Assembly: GCA_025363025.1 (NCBI GenBank)
Contig: JANYEO010000224.1
Span: forward strand, 1-13,506
Direction: 5' to 3'
Length of the DNA: 13,506 nucleotides
From: Opitutia bacterium
GTDB lineage: Bacteria; Verrucomicrobiota; Verrucomicrobiia; Opitutales; JANYEO01
Below are positions 1-7,614 of this stretch, in pieces; the stretch's first letter is position 1, and each line of letters opens with the position of its first letter. A model generated the notes under the pieces. That model made no database searches and was not told the DNA's origin. It worked only from the letters and a program-made list of their open reading frames with translations. The position numbers were made by a program, and so were the translations under genes.

Positions 1-96
1 TGAGTTTTTGGTCGGTTGTCTCTCCCCCTGCGCCTTAGCACACTCGCCCTTCCGTCCTATAAATTCCTCAAAATCAAAGCCTTCTACATGCGGTCT
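1..96 (-). repeat. Palindromic repeat, copy A (cut by window edge)
   Basis: Seen directly: read on the minus strand, this segment matches copy C at 7615-7740, with an arm containing GGCTTTGATTTTGAGGAATTT, a GACGG...CGAGTGT centre, and a 20-nt block at positions 1-20 identical to 7694-7713 of copy C. The outer arm ends in AGACCG at 91-96. The second arm lies beyond the left edge of the window. A small open frame running through it (16-207) is not credible as a gene. Confidence 0.85.
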
Positions 97-129
97 TGTT
101 TAGGCGCAGCTTCACATGTAATTAGAAGA

Positions 130-158
130 TTGAGAATGCGGGCAAGTTATCATAGATT
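130..158 (+). promoter_or_regulatory. Probable sigma-70 promoter for the 186-767 gene
   Basis: A -35 box TTGAGA (130-135, five of six consensus bases) is followed after 17 nt by TAGATT (153-158, four of six). Transcription would begin near 165, giving a leader of about 20 nt. It lies between repeat copy A and the start codon. Confidence 0.45.
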
Positions 159-185
159 AAGCAGGAATAATTCTCTTCTTGAGCT

Positions 186-767
186 ATGCATACCCCCCTC
201 GTGCTAGAAGCCCTAGACATACGCTGCCTATTGACTGGTGATAGCAGCGGCTATGAAAGTTTTGGCGTTACAAACCTTGTCAAAACACTCGTACGCGAAG
301 CACTAGAGCATACCGAAATTGATAATCAACTAAGGGATGTCTTTGATAAAAAAGCGGATATGTTAATGGAAGCCCTTGAAGAACATACCCCCGCACTTAT
401 ACAGGAAGTTGTCCATGTTGCTTCAGAGTCGCAGGCACTTTTACATCAAGCAGTTGTCGTTGTAGCCGAAAGCTTTTGGTGGAAAACGCTTATTCGGGCG
501 GGTCTCGGAGGGGGGGCAGGCAGCAGTGCAGGCATTATTCTAGGCCCTATAGCCGGATGGGTTGTGGCGCACCACTTAAGCCAAGACTGTGAAACAGCAG
601 AAGACCCCTGTGCCTGTCAGCAAAATGCAGACCACTGGGGAAATGTTACAGGCGGCACACTCTTTATAACCTCCTTCGGTGGCAGCATCCTCGGCTTTGT
701 AGGGCATTATTGGTACCAGCATTGGAAAATGCAGCACGGGACTGGGCTATCAATAAATAGGGTTTAA
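186..767 (+). CDS. Unrecognised membrane protein with glycine zipper
   Basis: Function unknown; I do not recognise the family. The 193-residue product has a mostly helical, acidic N-terminal part (about residues 28-98, many Glu/Asp and Leu/Val). Two hydrophobic stretches follow: about 103-128, rich in small residues spaced as in glycine zippers (AGLGGGAGSSAG then LGPIAG), and about 156-177 (GGTLFITSFGGSILGFVG). The loop between them carries three cysteines (135, 142, 144). This looks like an inner-membrane hairpin, or possibly an oligomerising pore-like protein; that is inference. An in-frame stop at 180-182 limits the start to ATG 186 or a later codon such as GTG 201. No Shine-Dalgarno sequence is present. 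It is probably monocistronic, with a promoter at 130-158. Confidence 0.7.
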   Translation: MHTPLVLEALDIRCLLTGDSSGYESFGVTNLVKTLVREALEHTEIDNQLRDVFDKKADMLMEALEEHTPALIQEVVHVASESQALLHQAVVVVAESFWWKTLIRAGLGGGAGSSAGIILGPIAGWVVAHHLSQDCETAEDPCACQQNADHWGNVTGGTLFITSFGGSILGFVGHYWYQHWKMQHGTGLSINRV

Positions 768-822
768 CAAAGTCTCGATTAGAACATTCGATTTTTGTTT
801 GTGCTTTTTTAATTTGCATGCA

Positions 823-828
823 TATAAT
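823..828 (+). promoter_or_regulatory. -10 box upstream of the SRPBCC-marR pair
   Basis: A perfect TATAAT sits 24 nt before the preferred ATG at 853, in an AT-rich stretch. No good -35 box at 16-18 nt is present; the nearest T-rich candidate, TTGTTT at 795-800, is 22 nt away. Its position supports ATG 853 over the upstream ATG at 799, which would lie ahead of the transcription start. Confidence 0.45.
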
Positions 829-852
829 ATGTGCGCAATTAAAAAAACAATC

Positions 853-1275
853 ATGCTCATTATCCATCACTCTATTACAACAACAGCATCTGCAGCGGCT
901 ATTTGGCGCCTTTATGAAGACACAACCACTTGGCCAACGTGGGATCACGGGCTAGAAAAAGTTCACCTGGATGGCCCATTCGAAACAGGTACACGCGGCA
1001 CATTACGCCCGAAAGGCGGCCCCAATGTACCTTTCGTTATCACAGCACTCGAAAAAGAACGGTCTTTTAGCGATATATCTTCTCTTCCATTCACTCGCCT
1101 CATTTTTACCCATAGCCTTGAAAAAGAAGGGAACAAACTGCGTGTAACACACCACGCAGAAATGAAAGGCCTGCTCGCTCCTTTTTTTGCCATTATCATA
1201 GGAATAAAAATTAAGGCAGAGCTACCAACCGCGATGAAGCAACTCGTTGCAATGGCAGAACAAACAGCTATATAA
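853..1275 (+). CDS. SRPBCC (START-like) domain protein
   Basis: A 140-residue protein of the SRPBCC/polyketide-cyclase-like fold, which makes a helix-grip cavity for a hydrophobic ligand. Seen: an N-terminal beta strand, then AAIWRLYEDTTTWPTWDHGLEKV (the aspe-vW...W..W pattern), LDGPFETGTRGTLRPKGG, then the paired strands FVITALEKERSF and LIFTHSLEKEGNKLRVTHHAEM, and a long C-terminal helix closing the cavity. Length is normal for a stand-alone domain. ATG 853 is preferred because the domain begins at once and the -10 box lies at 823-828; the open frame extends up to 799. The downstream MarR gene begins 10 nt after the stop, so the two are probably one operon, with the regulator perhaps sensing the same small molecule (inference). 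The ligand is unknown. Confidence 0.8.
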   Translation: MLIIHHSITTTASAAAIWRLYEDTTTWPTWDHGLEKVHLDGPFETGTRGTLRPKGGPNVPFVITALEKERSFSDISSLPFTRLIFTHSLEKEGNKLRVTHHAEMKGLLAPFFAIIIGIKIKAELPTAMKQLVAMAEQTAI

Positions 1276-1285
1276 TCTCACGCTT

Positions 1286-1753
1286 ATGAGCCCCACTGGT
1301 CCATGGAAAGATGTCAGCCAATATCAAGATGCAGAAGCAAGCCCAGGCTTTCTCTTATGGCGTACTCATATGATTTGGAAGCGAAAAATTGAAGCATCCC
1401 TAACCTCTCACGACTTAACACATATCCAATTTGTACTGTTAGCAGGACTTGGATATTTAACTAAACATGGAGAAGCTGTTGCTCAAAATCAGCTTGCCCA
1501 CTTTACTCACTGTGACGTGACCATGACGTCGCAAGTATTAAGAAGCCTTGAAAAAAAAGGCTTCATTGCTCGCACACATAAAGCCGATGATGACCGTGCA
1601 AAATATCCTCACCTCACAGCTGAAGGCTTTAAAAAAATAAAAGCCGCCATGCAAACAGTGGAGTCTACCGATAAAGCTTTTTTTAATAAGCTGAAAGAAA
1701 AACAAACAGACTTTAAAGATGGCTTAAAAAGATTACTGATGACACCATTATAA
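1286..1753 (+). CDS. MarR-family transcriptional regulator
   Basis: A 155-residue winged-helix regulator; MarR dimers bind palindromic operators and are often released by small phenolic or oxidising ligands. Seen: an N-terminal dimerisation helix (FLLWRTHMIWKRKIEASL, about 22-39), the helix-turn-helix with LTHIQFVLLAGLGYL and VAQNQLAHFTHCDVTMTSQVLRSLEKKGFIAR (about 44-96), the wing with the hallmark DDDRAK (101-106) and HLTAEGFKKIKAA, and a C-terminal dimerisation helix. ATG 1286 is chosen over ATG 1247, which would overlap the SRPBCC gene and add 13 atypical residues. Its 3' end converges on sthA with 8 bp between stop codons. Cys76 lies in the DNA-binding half; redox sensing is only a possibility. 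Targets are unknown; its partner gene and itself are the obvious guess. Confidence 0.9.
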   Translation: MSPTGPWKDVSQYQDAEASPGFLLWRTHMIWKRKIEASLTSHDLTHIQFVLLAGLGYLTKHGEAVAQNQLAHFTHCDVTMTSQVLRSLEKKGFIARTHKADDDRAKYPHLTAEGFKKIKAAMQTVESTDKAFFNKLKEKQTDFKDGLKRLLMTPL

Positions 1754-1775
1754 AAGCGACCTCATTGAGGACCGC
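1752..1775 (-). terminator. Possible terminator overlapping the sthA 3' end
   Basis: On the minus strand a hairpin with arms GCG..CCTC and GAGG.CGC around an AAT loop (1756-1775) is followed by TTTTA. The T tract is short and the stem is interrupted, so this is a tentative call. It includes the last codons and the stop of sthA and lies in the 8-bp gap between the converging genes. Confidence 0.35.
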
Positions 1776-3180
1776 GATGTTCCGACTCTAACCGTCCACG
1801 CAGGCTTAAAGCGTTATAGGCGGCGTATTTGTAGAGCTCGTGCAAAGTAGGGCAATTAAAGATGGTGCTAATAACATGGCCTAAGGTTTTGCCGTTTTCG
1901 ACAAGCTCCATCCCGTAATGGATAAGCTCCGTCGCTATGGGGCCGAAGATATGAATGCCTAAGATTTTATCAGTACCACGATCGATGACTATTTTTAAAA
2001 AGCCACGGTCTGCCCCTAAGATACGGCCACGGGGCATATCCTCGTAAAAAGCACGACCCGTATAATAGGCAATGCCTTCTTTCTTCGCCCGTTCTTCCGT
2101 CATCCCATAAGCAGAGACTTCGGGAATAGTGTAAATACCGTAAGGAAAGTCAGGCGCAATACGCTCTAAATCGTGCAGACCAAAGATATGGGCTACGGCA
2201 ACGCGCCCTTGATCCATACTGGTACTGGCTAAAGCCGGGAAGCCGATAACATCCCCCACGGCATAAATATGAGGAACTGTGGTGCGGTACGTAGAATCGA
2301 CACTAATGAGTTGCCGATCGTTAACACAAAGGCCTGCGGCTTGCAAATTAAGATCCTTCGTAAGCCCAGCGCGACCGGCCGCATAAAGGAAAACTTCTGC
2401 CGCCAGAGGCTCCCCCGTTGCCAGATGTGCTTTGACAAGGCCGCGTGGCTCTTGCGGCAGGGTTACGTTTTCTACCCGACTTTCGAGCACTAGGCGGATG
2501 CCATCCCGCGCCATAGAGGCCATAACGGCTTGAACAATCTCCCGGTCTAGCCAACCAAGAATATCCGCATGCCCATTAACCAAGGTGACTTCCGTTCCCA
2601 TGGTGGCAAAAATAGTGGCATATTCGCACCCGATAACGCCTGCCCCAACAATAACGATGGATTTTGGGATAAAATCAATCTCAAGAATCGTATCCGAATC
2701 ATGAACATTCGTTACATTAAAAGGAATACCCGGGTAATGCAGGGGATACGACCCGGTTGCGATCAAGAAATGCTTCCCCTTTAATTCAACATGCTCCTCC
2801 CCTAAAACTTCTAGGGTATGCGCATCCATAAAACGGCCGACCCCACGGTACAAATCTACCTTATGATACATAAGATTCTTCCGAACTTCCCCGCTCAAAA
2901 GGTTAACGACTTTATTTTTGCGGTAGAAAAAGTCTTTAATTGATACCCCATGCTCTAATTGACGATCTACCCCAAAGAGGCCTTTATCCCGACGACCTGA
3001 TAAAAATAAAGCAGTTTCTTTCAGCGTTTTTGAAGGAATGGTACCGGTATTTGTCCCGGCACCCCCGTACATTTCCTCCTTCTCAATTAAGGCAACGCGG
3101 TACCCATAATAAGCGGCTTTGACAGCGGCCTTTTCGCCAGCAGGGCCAGAACCAATGACAATAAGATCGTACTCGGACAT
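1762..3180 (-). CDS. sthA: Soluble pyridine nucleotide transhydrogenase (SthA)
   Basis: A 472-residue flavoprotein of the dihydrolipoamide dehydrogenase superfamily; SthA enzymes move hydride between NADPH and NAD+ in the cytosol without a proton gradient. Seen: FAD-binding GSGPAG (10-15), then GGAGTNTGTIPSK (39-51) where disulfide reductases have GGTCLNxGCIPSK, the second nucleotide fold VGAGVIGCEY (178-187), the FAD-contacting YAVGD (306-310), and a dimerisation domain ending FNCPTLHELYKYAAY in place of the catalytic HPTxxE of lipoamide dehydrogenases. Thr47 and the TIPSK context are typical of SthA. Gly42 is less so, because E. coli SthA keeps a Cys there. Disulfide chemistry is therefore excluded. 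The MFS gene ends 84 bp upstream, so read-through or a separate weak promoter are both possible. No Shine-Dalgarno sequence precedes ATG 3180; three GGGTAA repeats lie there instead. Confidence 0.93.
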   Translation of the reverse strand: MSEYDLIVIGSGPAGEKAAVKAAYYGYRVALIEKEEMYGGAGTNTGTIPSKTLKETALFLSGRRDKGLFGVDRQLEHGVSIKDFFYRKNKVVNLLSGEVRKNLMYHKVDLYRGVGRFMDAHTLEVLGEEHVELKGKHFLIATGSYPLHYPGIPFNVTNVHDSDTILEIDFIPKSIVIVGAGVIGCEYATIFATMGTEVTLVNGHADILGWLDREIVQAVMASMARDGIRLVLESRVENVTLPQEPRGLVKAHLATGEPLAAEVFLYAAGRAGLTKDLNLQAAGLCVNDRQLISVDSTYRTTVPHIYAVGDVIGFPALASTSMDQGRVAVAHIFGLHDLERIAPDFPYGIYTIPEVSAYGMTEERAKKEGIAYYTGRAFYEDMPRGRILGADRGFLKIVIDRGTDKILGIHIFGPIATELIHYGMELVENGKTLGHVISTIFNCPTLHELYKYAAYNALSLRGRLESEHRGPQ

Positions 3181-3205
3181 GGGGTAATGAGGGTAAAGGG
3201 GTAAC
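3181..3205 (-). repeat. Triple GGGTAA direct repeat in the sthA leader
   Basis: GGGTAA begins at 3182, 3191 and 3199 on the plus strand, giving three TTACCC units in the mRNA immediately before the sthA start codon, spaced 8-9 nt. The role is unknown; it could bind a regulator or be chance. Confidence 0.6.
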
Positions 3206-3264
3206 TTAATCTCTAAACGATAAAATTAAGACAACTTTCTTTTCAGCGCAATCTAGAAAAACTT

Positions 3265-4575
3265 TTATGCATGCGTAGGAGAAAAAGTTTCTTTCATCTT
3301 AAAGCATAACAAAAAGCCAATGAAAGAAAGGAGAGGCAACATCAGCATGGCTAAGCGAAAATCAGCCGCACTATAAACAAGGCCTGGAAGTGCATCCACC
3401 CCTGCCTCTGCTATCCTAGCTCGCGCCCCGATCGCGGTTAAAATAACCCCAGCAAGCCATTGAAAGCCACCGCCAAGGAGCGAAATCACCATATTCGTAA
3501 CCGCCAAGGCACTTCCCCGAGCAAAATGAGGGCTGACCTCCATATTCGCTACAAAGCAAATAACCTGCATACTAGATGCAAGGCCGATTGCAAAAAGCAT
3601 CCAATAAACAACGGTTAAAGGAAGAGCTGTAAATGAAAAGAAAATGGCGAGAAAAACGGTGGTAACAGCGGTTGAAATTATCAGGGGCAAACGACGCTTG
3701 CCTAAAGTATCTGATAAAATACCAGCAAGAGGCCCCCCAACTAACCATCCAAAATAAAGCATGGAAGAGGCCCCAGCAGATGCCACCCGCGAAGCCCCGG
3801 TAATGGCTTGAATATACTCCCCCCCCCAAAGATCTGCAAATACGGCCAAAGGGGCATAAAGGGTACAAGCCACAAGCCCGATAATCCAACACTGTGTATT
3901 TTTAAGAACAGAAAGCAGGCTCCTTAAAAAAAGCCGCTCTTGTGTACCGGCTAAGTGTGTTTCCCGCCGGGCAACCTCCCAAGGGGGGTGCGAGGGAATG
4001 GCAAAATAAAGGGCGGCGGCCACGATCATACCAAAAAAACCGGCATACCAAAAAGTATGCTGCCAACCGATATAATTAACCAAATTGGCCAAGGGAGCTT
4101 CTCCAATCATAGCGCCTGTCATTCCTAACGCTGTTGTGAGCCCCGATAAAAAAGCCAAGCGATTCCGCGGAAACCAAACAGTGGCCAAATACATAGCCCC
4201 TACAAAGGCAAATGCAGAACCAAAGCCCATCACCGCCCGCGCCACGGTAAGCACAAGTGCACTATCCCCCCATAGTGGCATAAAGCACCCCAGCGCTACA
4301 CATAAAGTAGCCGCAACAAGCAAATAACGAGCCCCGAGAAAATCAAGCAAAAGCCCGACTAAAATTTGCATGGGCCCATACACATGATAATACGTGGCCA
4401 TAGAGGCGCCAAACCCGGCTGCGTCTAAATTGTACCGTAGTTGAATATCATCCACCATGACACTAGGGGCCACGCGAACTGCAAATTCGTACAGATAAAA
4501 AATTGCAGCGAACACCCAAATACACCAGGCACGCCCCCCGCCAGGAGGTTGATGATTAGGAGTTGAATGAGGCAT
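3265..4575 (-). CDS. MFS transporter, 12 transmembrane segments
   Basis: A 436-residue major facilitator superfamily permease of the inner membrane. Seen: about twelve hydrophobic segments in two halves; the first begins at residue 16 with WCIWVFAAIFYLYEF. A degenerate motif A, GLLLDFLGAR, lies between segments 2 and 3. The clearer GILSDTLGKRR is in the corresponding loop of the second half. The YLYEFAVRVAPSVM segment resembles permeases of organic anions or sugar phosphates that I remember from intracellular bacteria, but the substrate cannot be read from sequence. Length is usual. A run of nine G on the coding strand (3819-3827, encoding WGGE at 250-253) could slip and frameshift the gene. 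It lies between valS and sthA in the same direction; repeat copy B separates it from valS, so it may have its own promoter. No Shine-Dalgarno sequence is visible. Confidence 0.9.
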   Translation of the reverse strand: MPHSTPNHQPPGGGRAWCIWVFAAIFYLYEFAVRVAPSVMVDDIQLRYNLDAAGFGASMATYYHVYGPMQILVGLLLDFLGARYLLVAATLCVALGCFMPLWGDSALVLTVARAVMGFGSAFAFVGAMYLATVWFPRNRLAFLSGLTTALGMTGAMIGEAPLANLVNYIGWQHTFWYAGFFGMIVAAALYFAIPSHPPWEVARRETHLAGTQERLFLRSLLSVLKNTQCWIIGLVACTLYAPLAVFADLWGGEYIQAITGASRVASAGASSMLYFGWLVGGPLAGILSDTLGKRRLPLIISTAVTTVFLAIFFSFTALPLTVVYWMLFAIGLASSMQVICFVANMEVSPHFARGSALAVTNMVISLLGGGFQWLAGVILTAIGARARIAEAGVDALPGLVYSAADFRLAMLMLPLLSFIGFLLCFKMKETFSPTHA

Positions 4576-4614
4576 AATTTAAAAAATGAATGCGATGAAA
4601 TACGAGAAAAAGAC

Positions 4615-4733
4615 AGACGGCAGAATGCTTTGATTTTGAAGAGATTTCGAGTGGAGGCGCGTGGAGCGTACGTTTTAGTACGTGAGCACGGTGATACTCG
4701 AAGGAATTCAAAAGCATGCATTATGCGACGGTC
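4615..4733 (+). repeat. Palindromic repeat, copy B (overlaps the valS stop)
   Basis: The left arm (GCAGAATGCTTTGATTTTGA, 4620-4639) matches copy C exactly over 20 nt. The right arm ends TTATGCGACGGTC at 4721-4733, as in copy C apart from one base. The centre has diverged and lacks the conserved GACAACCGACC block, but forms its own nested hairpin around CGTAC-GTTTTA-GTACG flanked by CGTG and CACG. The right arm contains the last four codons and the TAA of valS. Confidence 0.8.
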
Positions 4734-7471
4734 GCAGGCAAGGAATTCAGCAGACGCGCCACCTCCTGATGCTTCGTTTGCGTATCGAAGAGCTGAGCCT
4801 TTGCCCCCTCCAAAATATGAGCCGGGGCTTTGACCACAAACTCAGGACTATTCACTTTAGATTCCCCAGCAATTATGGCTTTTTCCAAACGGGCTAATTC
4901 TTTTGTCAAACGGGCACGTTCCGCCCCAACATCCACTGCAGCATCCAAACATAAGGTGAGCGTCCCCCAGGGCGTAACGGTTGAAGGGCCCACTGCGTCT
5001 TCCAGCGCTTGAGCAATGGCCTCAGCCCCGATAAGCTTTAAGAGTTTCGATTGATTTTGAATAAGCAAACTCGCTTTATCGTCCACAAGTTGAATAACAA
5101 AGCGGACAGCTTTTTGAGACTGCAACCCATATTGCGCTTTTAAAGCCCGGGCCTGAGAGACAAAGAGGCGCATTTCTTCCATCTGTACGGCAGCTTGAGT
5201 ATCAATTAATATATTTACCGCGGTAAAAGCCTTCCCAAGAGCCATAGCGGACATTGGAGCATGATTTTGAATGAAATCTTTCTCATGGGCTGAATAACCC
5301 CGACCATGCCATAATTCTTCCGTAATAAAAGGAGCAAAAGGGTGCAGCAAGAGAAGTACCTGCCGGATAACAAGATCTTGAATGGCTAGCACATGCGGCT
5401 GCGCTGCGGCGTCTTGCAGACGGCTTTTTGCAACTTCGAGGTACCAGTCGCAATAATCCCCCCAGAAGAAGCTGTAAATTGCCTGTGTTGCTTGGCTAAA
5501 TTCATAATTTGCCAAAAGGGAATCAACTGCCTGTGTAACGTCTACTAACCGAGCTACAATGGCATGATCATCCCCATCCATTTGGGCTGCATTAAAGCGC
5601 TGCAAGATAACCTCCACAGAGGAACAATCCCCAGAAGGCCCGCTCATTTCGCGGAAACGCGCTGCATTCCAGAGCTTATTACAAAAATTACGCCCTTGGC
5701 TAATGCCGCTTTCGTTAAAGAAAATATCTTGCCCTTGAGGCGCCATACTGAGGATGCCAAAACGTAGGCCATCTGCACCATACTGCGCTATCAAATCAAG
5801 CGGATCTGGAGAGTTGCCGAGGGACTTAGACATCTTCCGCCCCTGGGCATCCCGGATAATACCCGTAAAATAAACATTATTGAAGGGCAAACGGGCTGCG
5901 CACTCTTCTTGAGTAAGCGTACGATCAGGCGATGGGCCCACGAGCTCCAAAGACGCGATAATCATACGGGCTACCCAGAAAAAGATAATATCAGGCCCGG
6001 TCACTAAATCGTTGGTCGGAAACCAATACTTAAAATCTTTAGCGGCTTCGGCATCAGCATCGGGCCAACCCAAAGTAGCAAAGGGCCAGAGCCAAGAAGA
6101 CGCCCAAGTATCAAAAGTGTCCTCATCTTGATCCCAATTTTCAGGATCAGCAGGACCCGTAACCGAAACATGCCAATTGGCCGGGTTTTGTTTATCTGCT
6201 CCTTTTTTATACCATACGGGGATACGATGACCCCACCAGATTTGCCGGCTGATGCACCAATCCTGGATTTTGTCTAACCAATGCAGGTAAGTCTTTGTCC
6301 AACGATCGGGGTGAAATTTAATAAGCCCGCTCTGCACGACGGCTTTAGCCTCCTCTATACGGGGATAACGCAGGAACCATTGCTCGGATAAGCGCGGCTC
6401 TACCGGAACATCTCCGCGCTCGGAATAAGGTAAATTCGTCTCATAGGGTAAACGAGCCGCCAGGAGCCCTAAACCCTCGAGGAGGCTTGCGGCTTTTTCC
6501 CGCGCTTTAAAACGGTCTAACCCAGCCAAATCAGGCCCAGCTAATGCATTAAGCGTACCATCTGAGTTTAGAATATCAATTGGGCTAAGATTATGCCGCT
6601 GGCTAATCTCGAAATCCATCAGCGCATGGGCCGGCGTTACTTTTAAAATACCCGTACCAAAATCACGCTCTACGGCTGCATCTGCAATGATAGGGATTTG
6701 AGCCCGAACAAAGGGCCGCCACACATGGCAACCGATGTAGCGCGTATACCGCTCATCCTCTGGGTGAACGGCCAAGGCGACATCCCCCGGGATAGTTTCC
6801 GGCCGTTGGGTGCAGACCTCGAGATACTCTCCCGGAAACTCCACTAGCTCCCACCGCACTTTATATAAAGTAGAAGCTTCTGTCCGTGAAAAAACTTCTT
6901 CATCTGAAAGAGCGGTTTGGCTTTTTGGACACCAATTGATCATCCGCTTGCCACGGTAAACAAAGCCTTTTTCGTAGAGCTTAACAAAGGCGGTTAAAAC
7001 AGAGGCTGAATAATCATCATCTAAAGTGTGTACAGAACGGGCCCAATCGCACGAAGTGCCTAAGCGCTTGAGTTGCTCAATGATAATACCGCCATGTTCA
7101 TCCCGCCATTTAGCGACATGCTCGAGAAAAGCCTCACGGCCTAGATCGTACTTTGTTTTGCCTTCTTTGGCCAATTCTCGCTCTACACGGGTTTGGGTAG
7201 CAATACCTGCATGGTCCGTCCCGGGGAGCCAGAGAGCGGCCTTCCCTTGTTGGCGGGCTCGGCGGATCAAAACATCCTGAATGGTGTTATTGAGCACATG
7301 GCCCATGGTGAGCACCCCCGTCACATTAGGAGGAGGGATCATAATGCAAAATGCTTCTTTTGAGGGATCGGCCTTTCCCGTAAAGCAGCCATTTTCAACC
7401 CAAGCCGGGTACCATTTGGCTTCCACAGCGGCGGATTGATAGGCTTTCTCTAAAGTATTTAATGTATTCAT
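4721..7471 (-). CDS. valS: Valyl-tRNA synthetase
   Basis: A 916-residue class I aminoacyl-tRNA synthetase that charges tRNA-Val with valine in the cytosol. Domains in order: a Rossmann catalytic half with PPPNVTGVLTMGH (HIGH motif as TMGH, 55-58); the CP1 editing domain (about 200-345); the second catalytic half with DWCISRQIWWGHRIPVWY, DTWASSWLWPF and KMSKS (546-550); an anticodon-binding helical domain; and a C-terminal coiled coil (about 850-912) that grips the tRNA. Length is normal for a bacterial ValRS. In the editing site KVTPAHALMD (277-286), residue 283 is Ala where the usual motif is PAHD; the second Asp, 286, is kept. The start at 7471 gives the usual N-terminus. The last codons and the TAA lie inside repeat copy B. 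Its style resembles Opitutae enzymes (inference). Confidence 0.98.
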   Translation of the reverse strand: MNTLNTLEKAYQSAAVEAKWYPAWVENGCFTGKADPSKEAFCIMIPPPNVTGVLTMGHVLNNTIQDVLIRRARQQGKAALWLPGTDHAGIATQTRVERELAKEGKTKYDLGREAFLEHVAKWRDEHGGIIIEQLKRLGTSCDWARSVHTLDDDYSASVLTAFVKLYEKGFVYRGKRMINWCPKSQTALSDEEVFSRTEASTLYKVRWELVEFPGEYLEVCTQRPETIPGDVALAVHPEDERYTRYIGCHVWRPFVRAQIPIIADAAVERDFGTGILKVTPAHALMDFEISQRHNLSPIDILNSDGTLNALAGPDLAGLDRFKAREKAASLLEGLGLLAARLPYETNLPYSERGDVPVEPRLSEQWFLRYPRIEEAKAVVQSGLIKFHPDRWTKTYLHWLDKIQDWCISRQIWWGHRIPVWYKKGADKQNPANWHVSVTGPADPENWDQDEDTFDTWASSWLWPFATLGWPDADAEAAKDFKYWFPTNDLVTGPDIIFFWVARMIIASLELVGPSPDRTLTQEECAARLPFNNVYFTGIIRDAQGRKMSKSLGNSPDPLDLIAQYGADGLRFGILSMAPQGQDIFFNESGISQGRNFCNKLWNAARFREMSGPSGDCSSVEVILQRFNAAQMDGDDHAIVARLVDVTQAVDSLLANYEFSQATQAIYSFFWGDYCDWYLEVAKSRLQDAAAQPHVLAIQDLVIRQVLLLLHPFAPFITEELWHGRGYSAHEKDFIQNHAPMSAMALGKAFTAVNILIDTQAAVQMEEMRLFVSQARALKAQYGLQSQKAVRFVIQLVDDKASLLIQNQSKLLKLIGAEAIAQALEDAVGPSTVTPWGTLTLCLDAAVDVGAERARLTKELARLEKAIIAGESKVNSPEFVVKAPAHILEGAKAQLFDTQTKHQEVARLLNSLPATVA

Positions 7472-7482
7472 GCTGATTATTA

Positions 7483-7488
7483 CTTATA
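7483..7488 (-). promoter_or_regulatory. -10 box close to the valS start
   Basis: On the minus strand TATAAG (five of six consensus) ends 11 nt before the valS ATG, implying a leader of only a few nucleotides. At 17-nt spacing the -35 position holds only a T run. Tentative. Confidence 0.35.
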
Positions 7489-7571
7489 AAATCGTGATTT
7501 CGGCCAAAAAATCGAGTCTTAATAACTTCAAGCCAAAAGATAAGCCCTTGGGAGCTAAAATACGCTTAATT

Positions 7572-7599
7572 TGAGACCGCTGCATAATAGCTTTTTTCA
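7572..7599 (+). repeat. Stray arm of the palindromic repeat family
   Basis: TGAGACCGCTGCATAATA (7572-7589) is the reverse complement of the outer right arm of copy C (7723-7740) at 17 of 18 positions, and is followed by a T-rich stretch as in an arm. It matches that right arm better than copy C's own left arm does. It could be the true outer end of a longer, about 169-bp element, or the remnant of another copy. Confidence 0.7.
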
Positions 7600-7614
7600 A
7601 CAAAACACACTATA

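Noticed and set aside
16..207. Open frame of 63 codons at the left edge
   Set aside because: It runs through repeat copy A and into the next gene, has no protein-like composition or promoter, and is better explained by the repeat.
1247..1285. Upstream ATG for the MarR gene
   Set aside because: It would overlap the SRPBCC coding end and add residues not found in MarR proteins; ATG 1286 lies just after the upstream stop.
4425..4897. Several small open frames on both strands around 4425-4897
   Set aside because: They lie in repeat copy B and in shadows of valS and the MFS gene, with no initiation signals.
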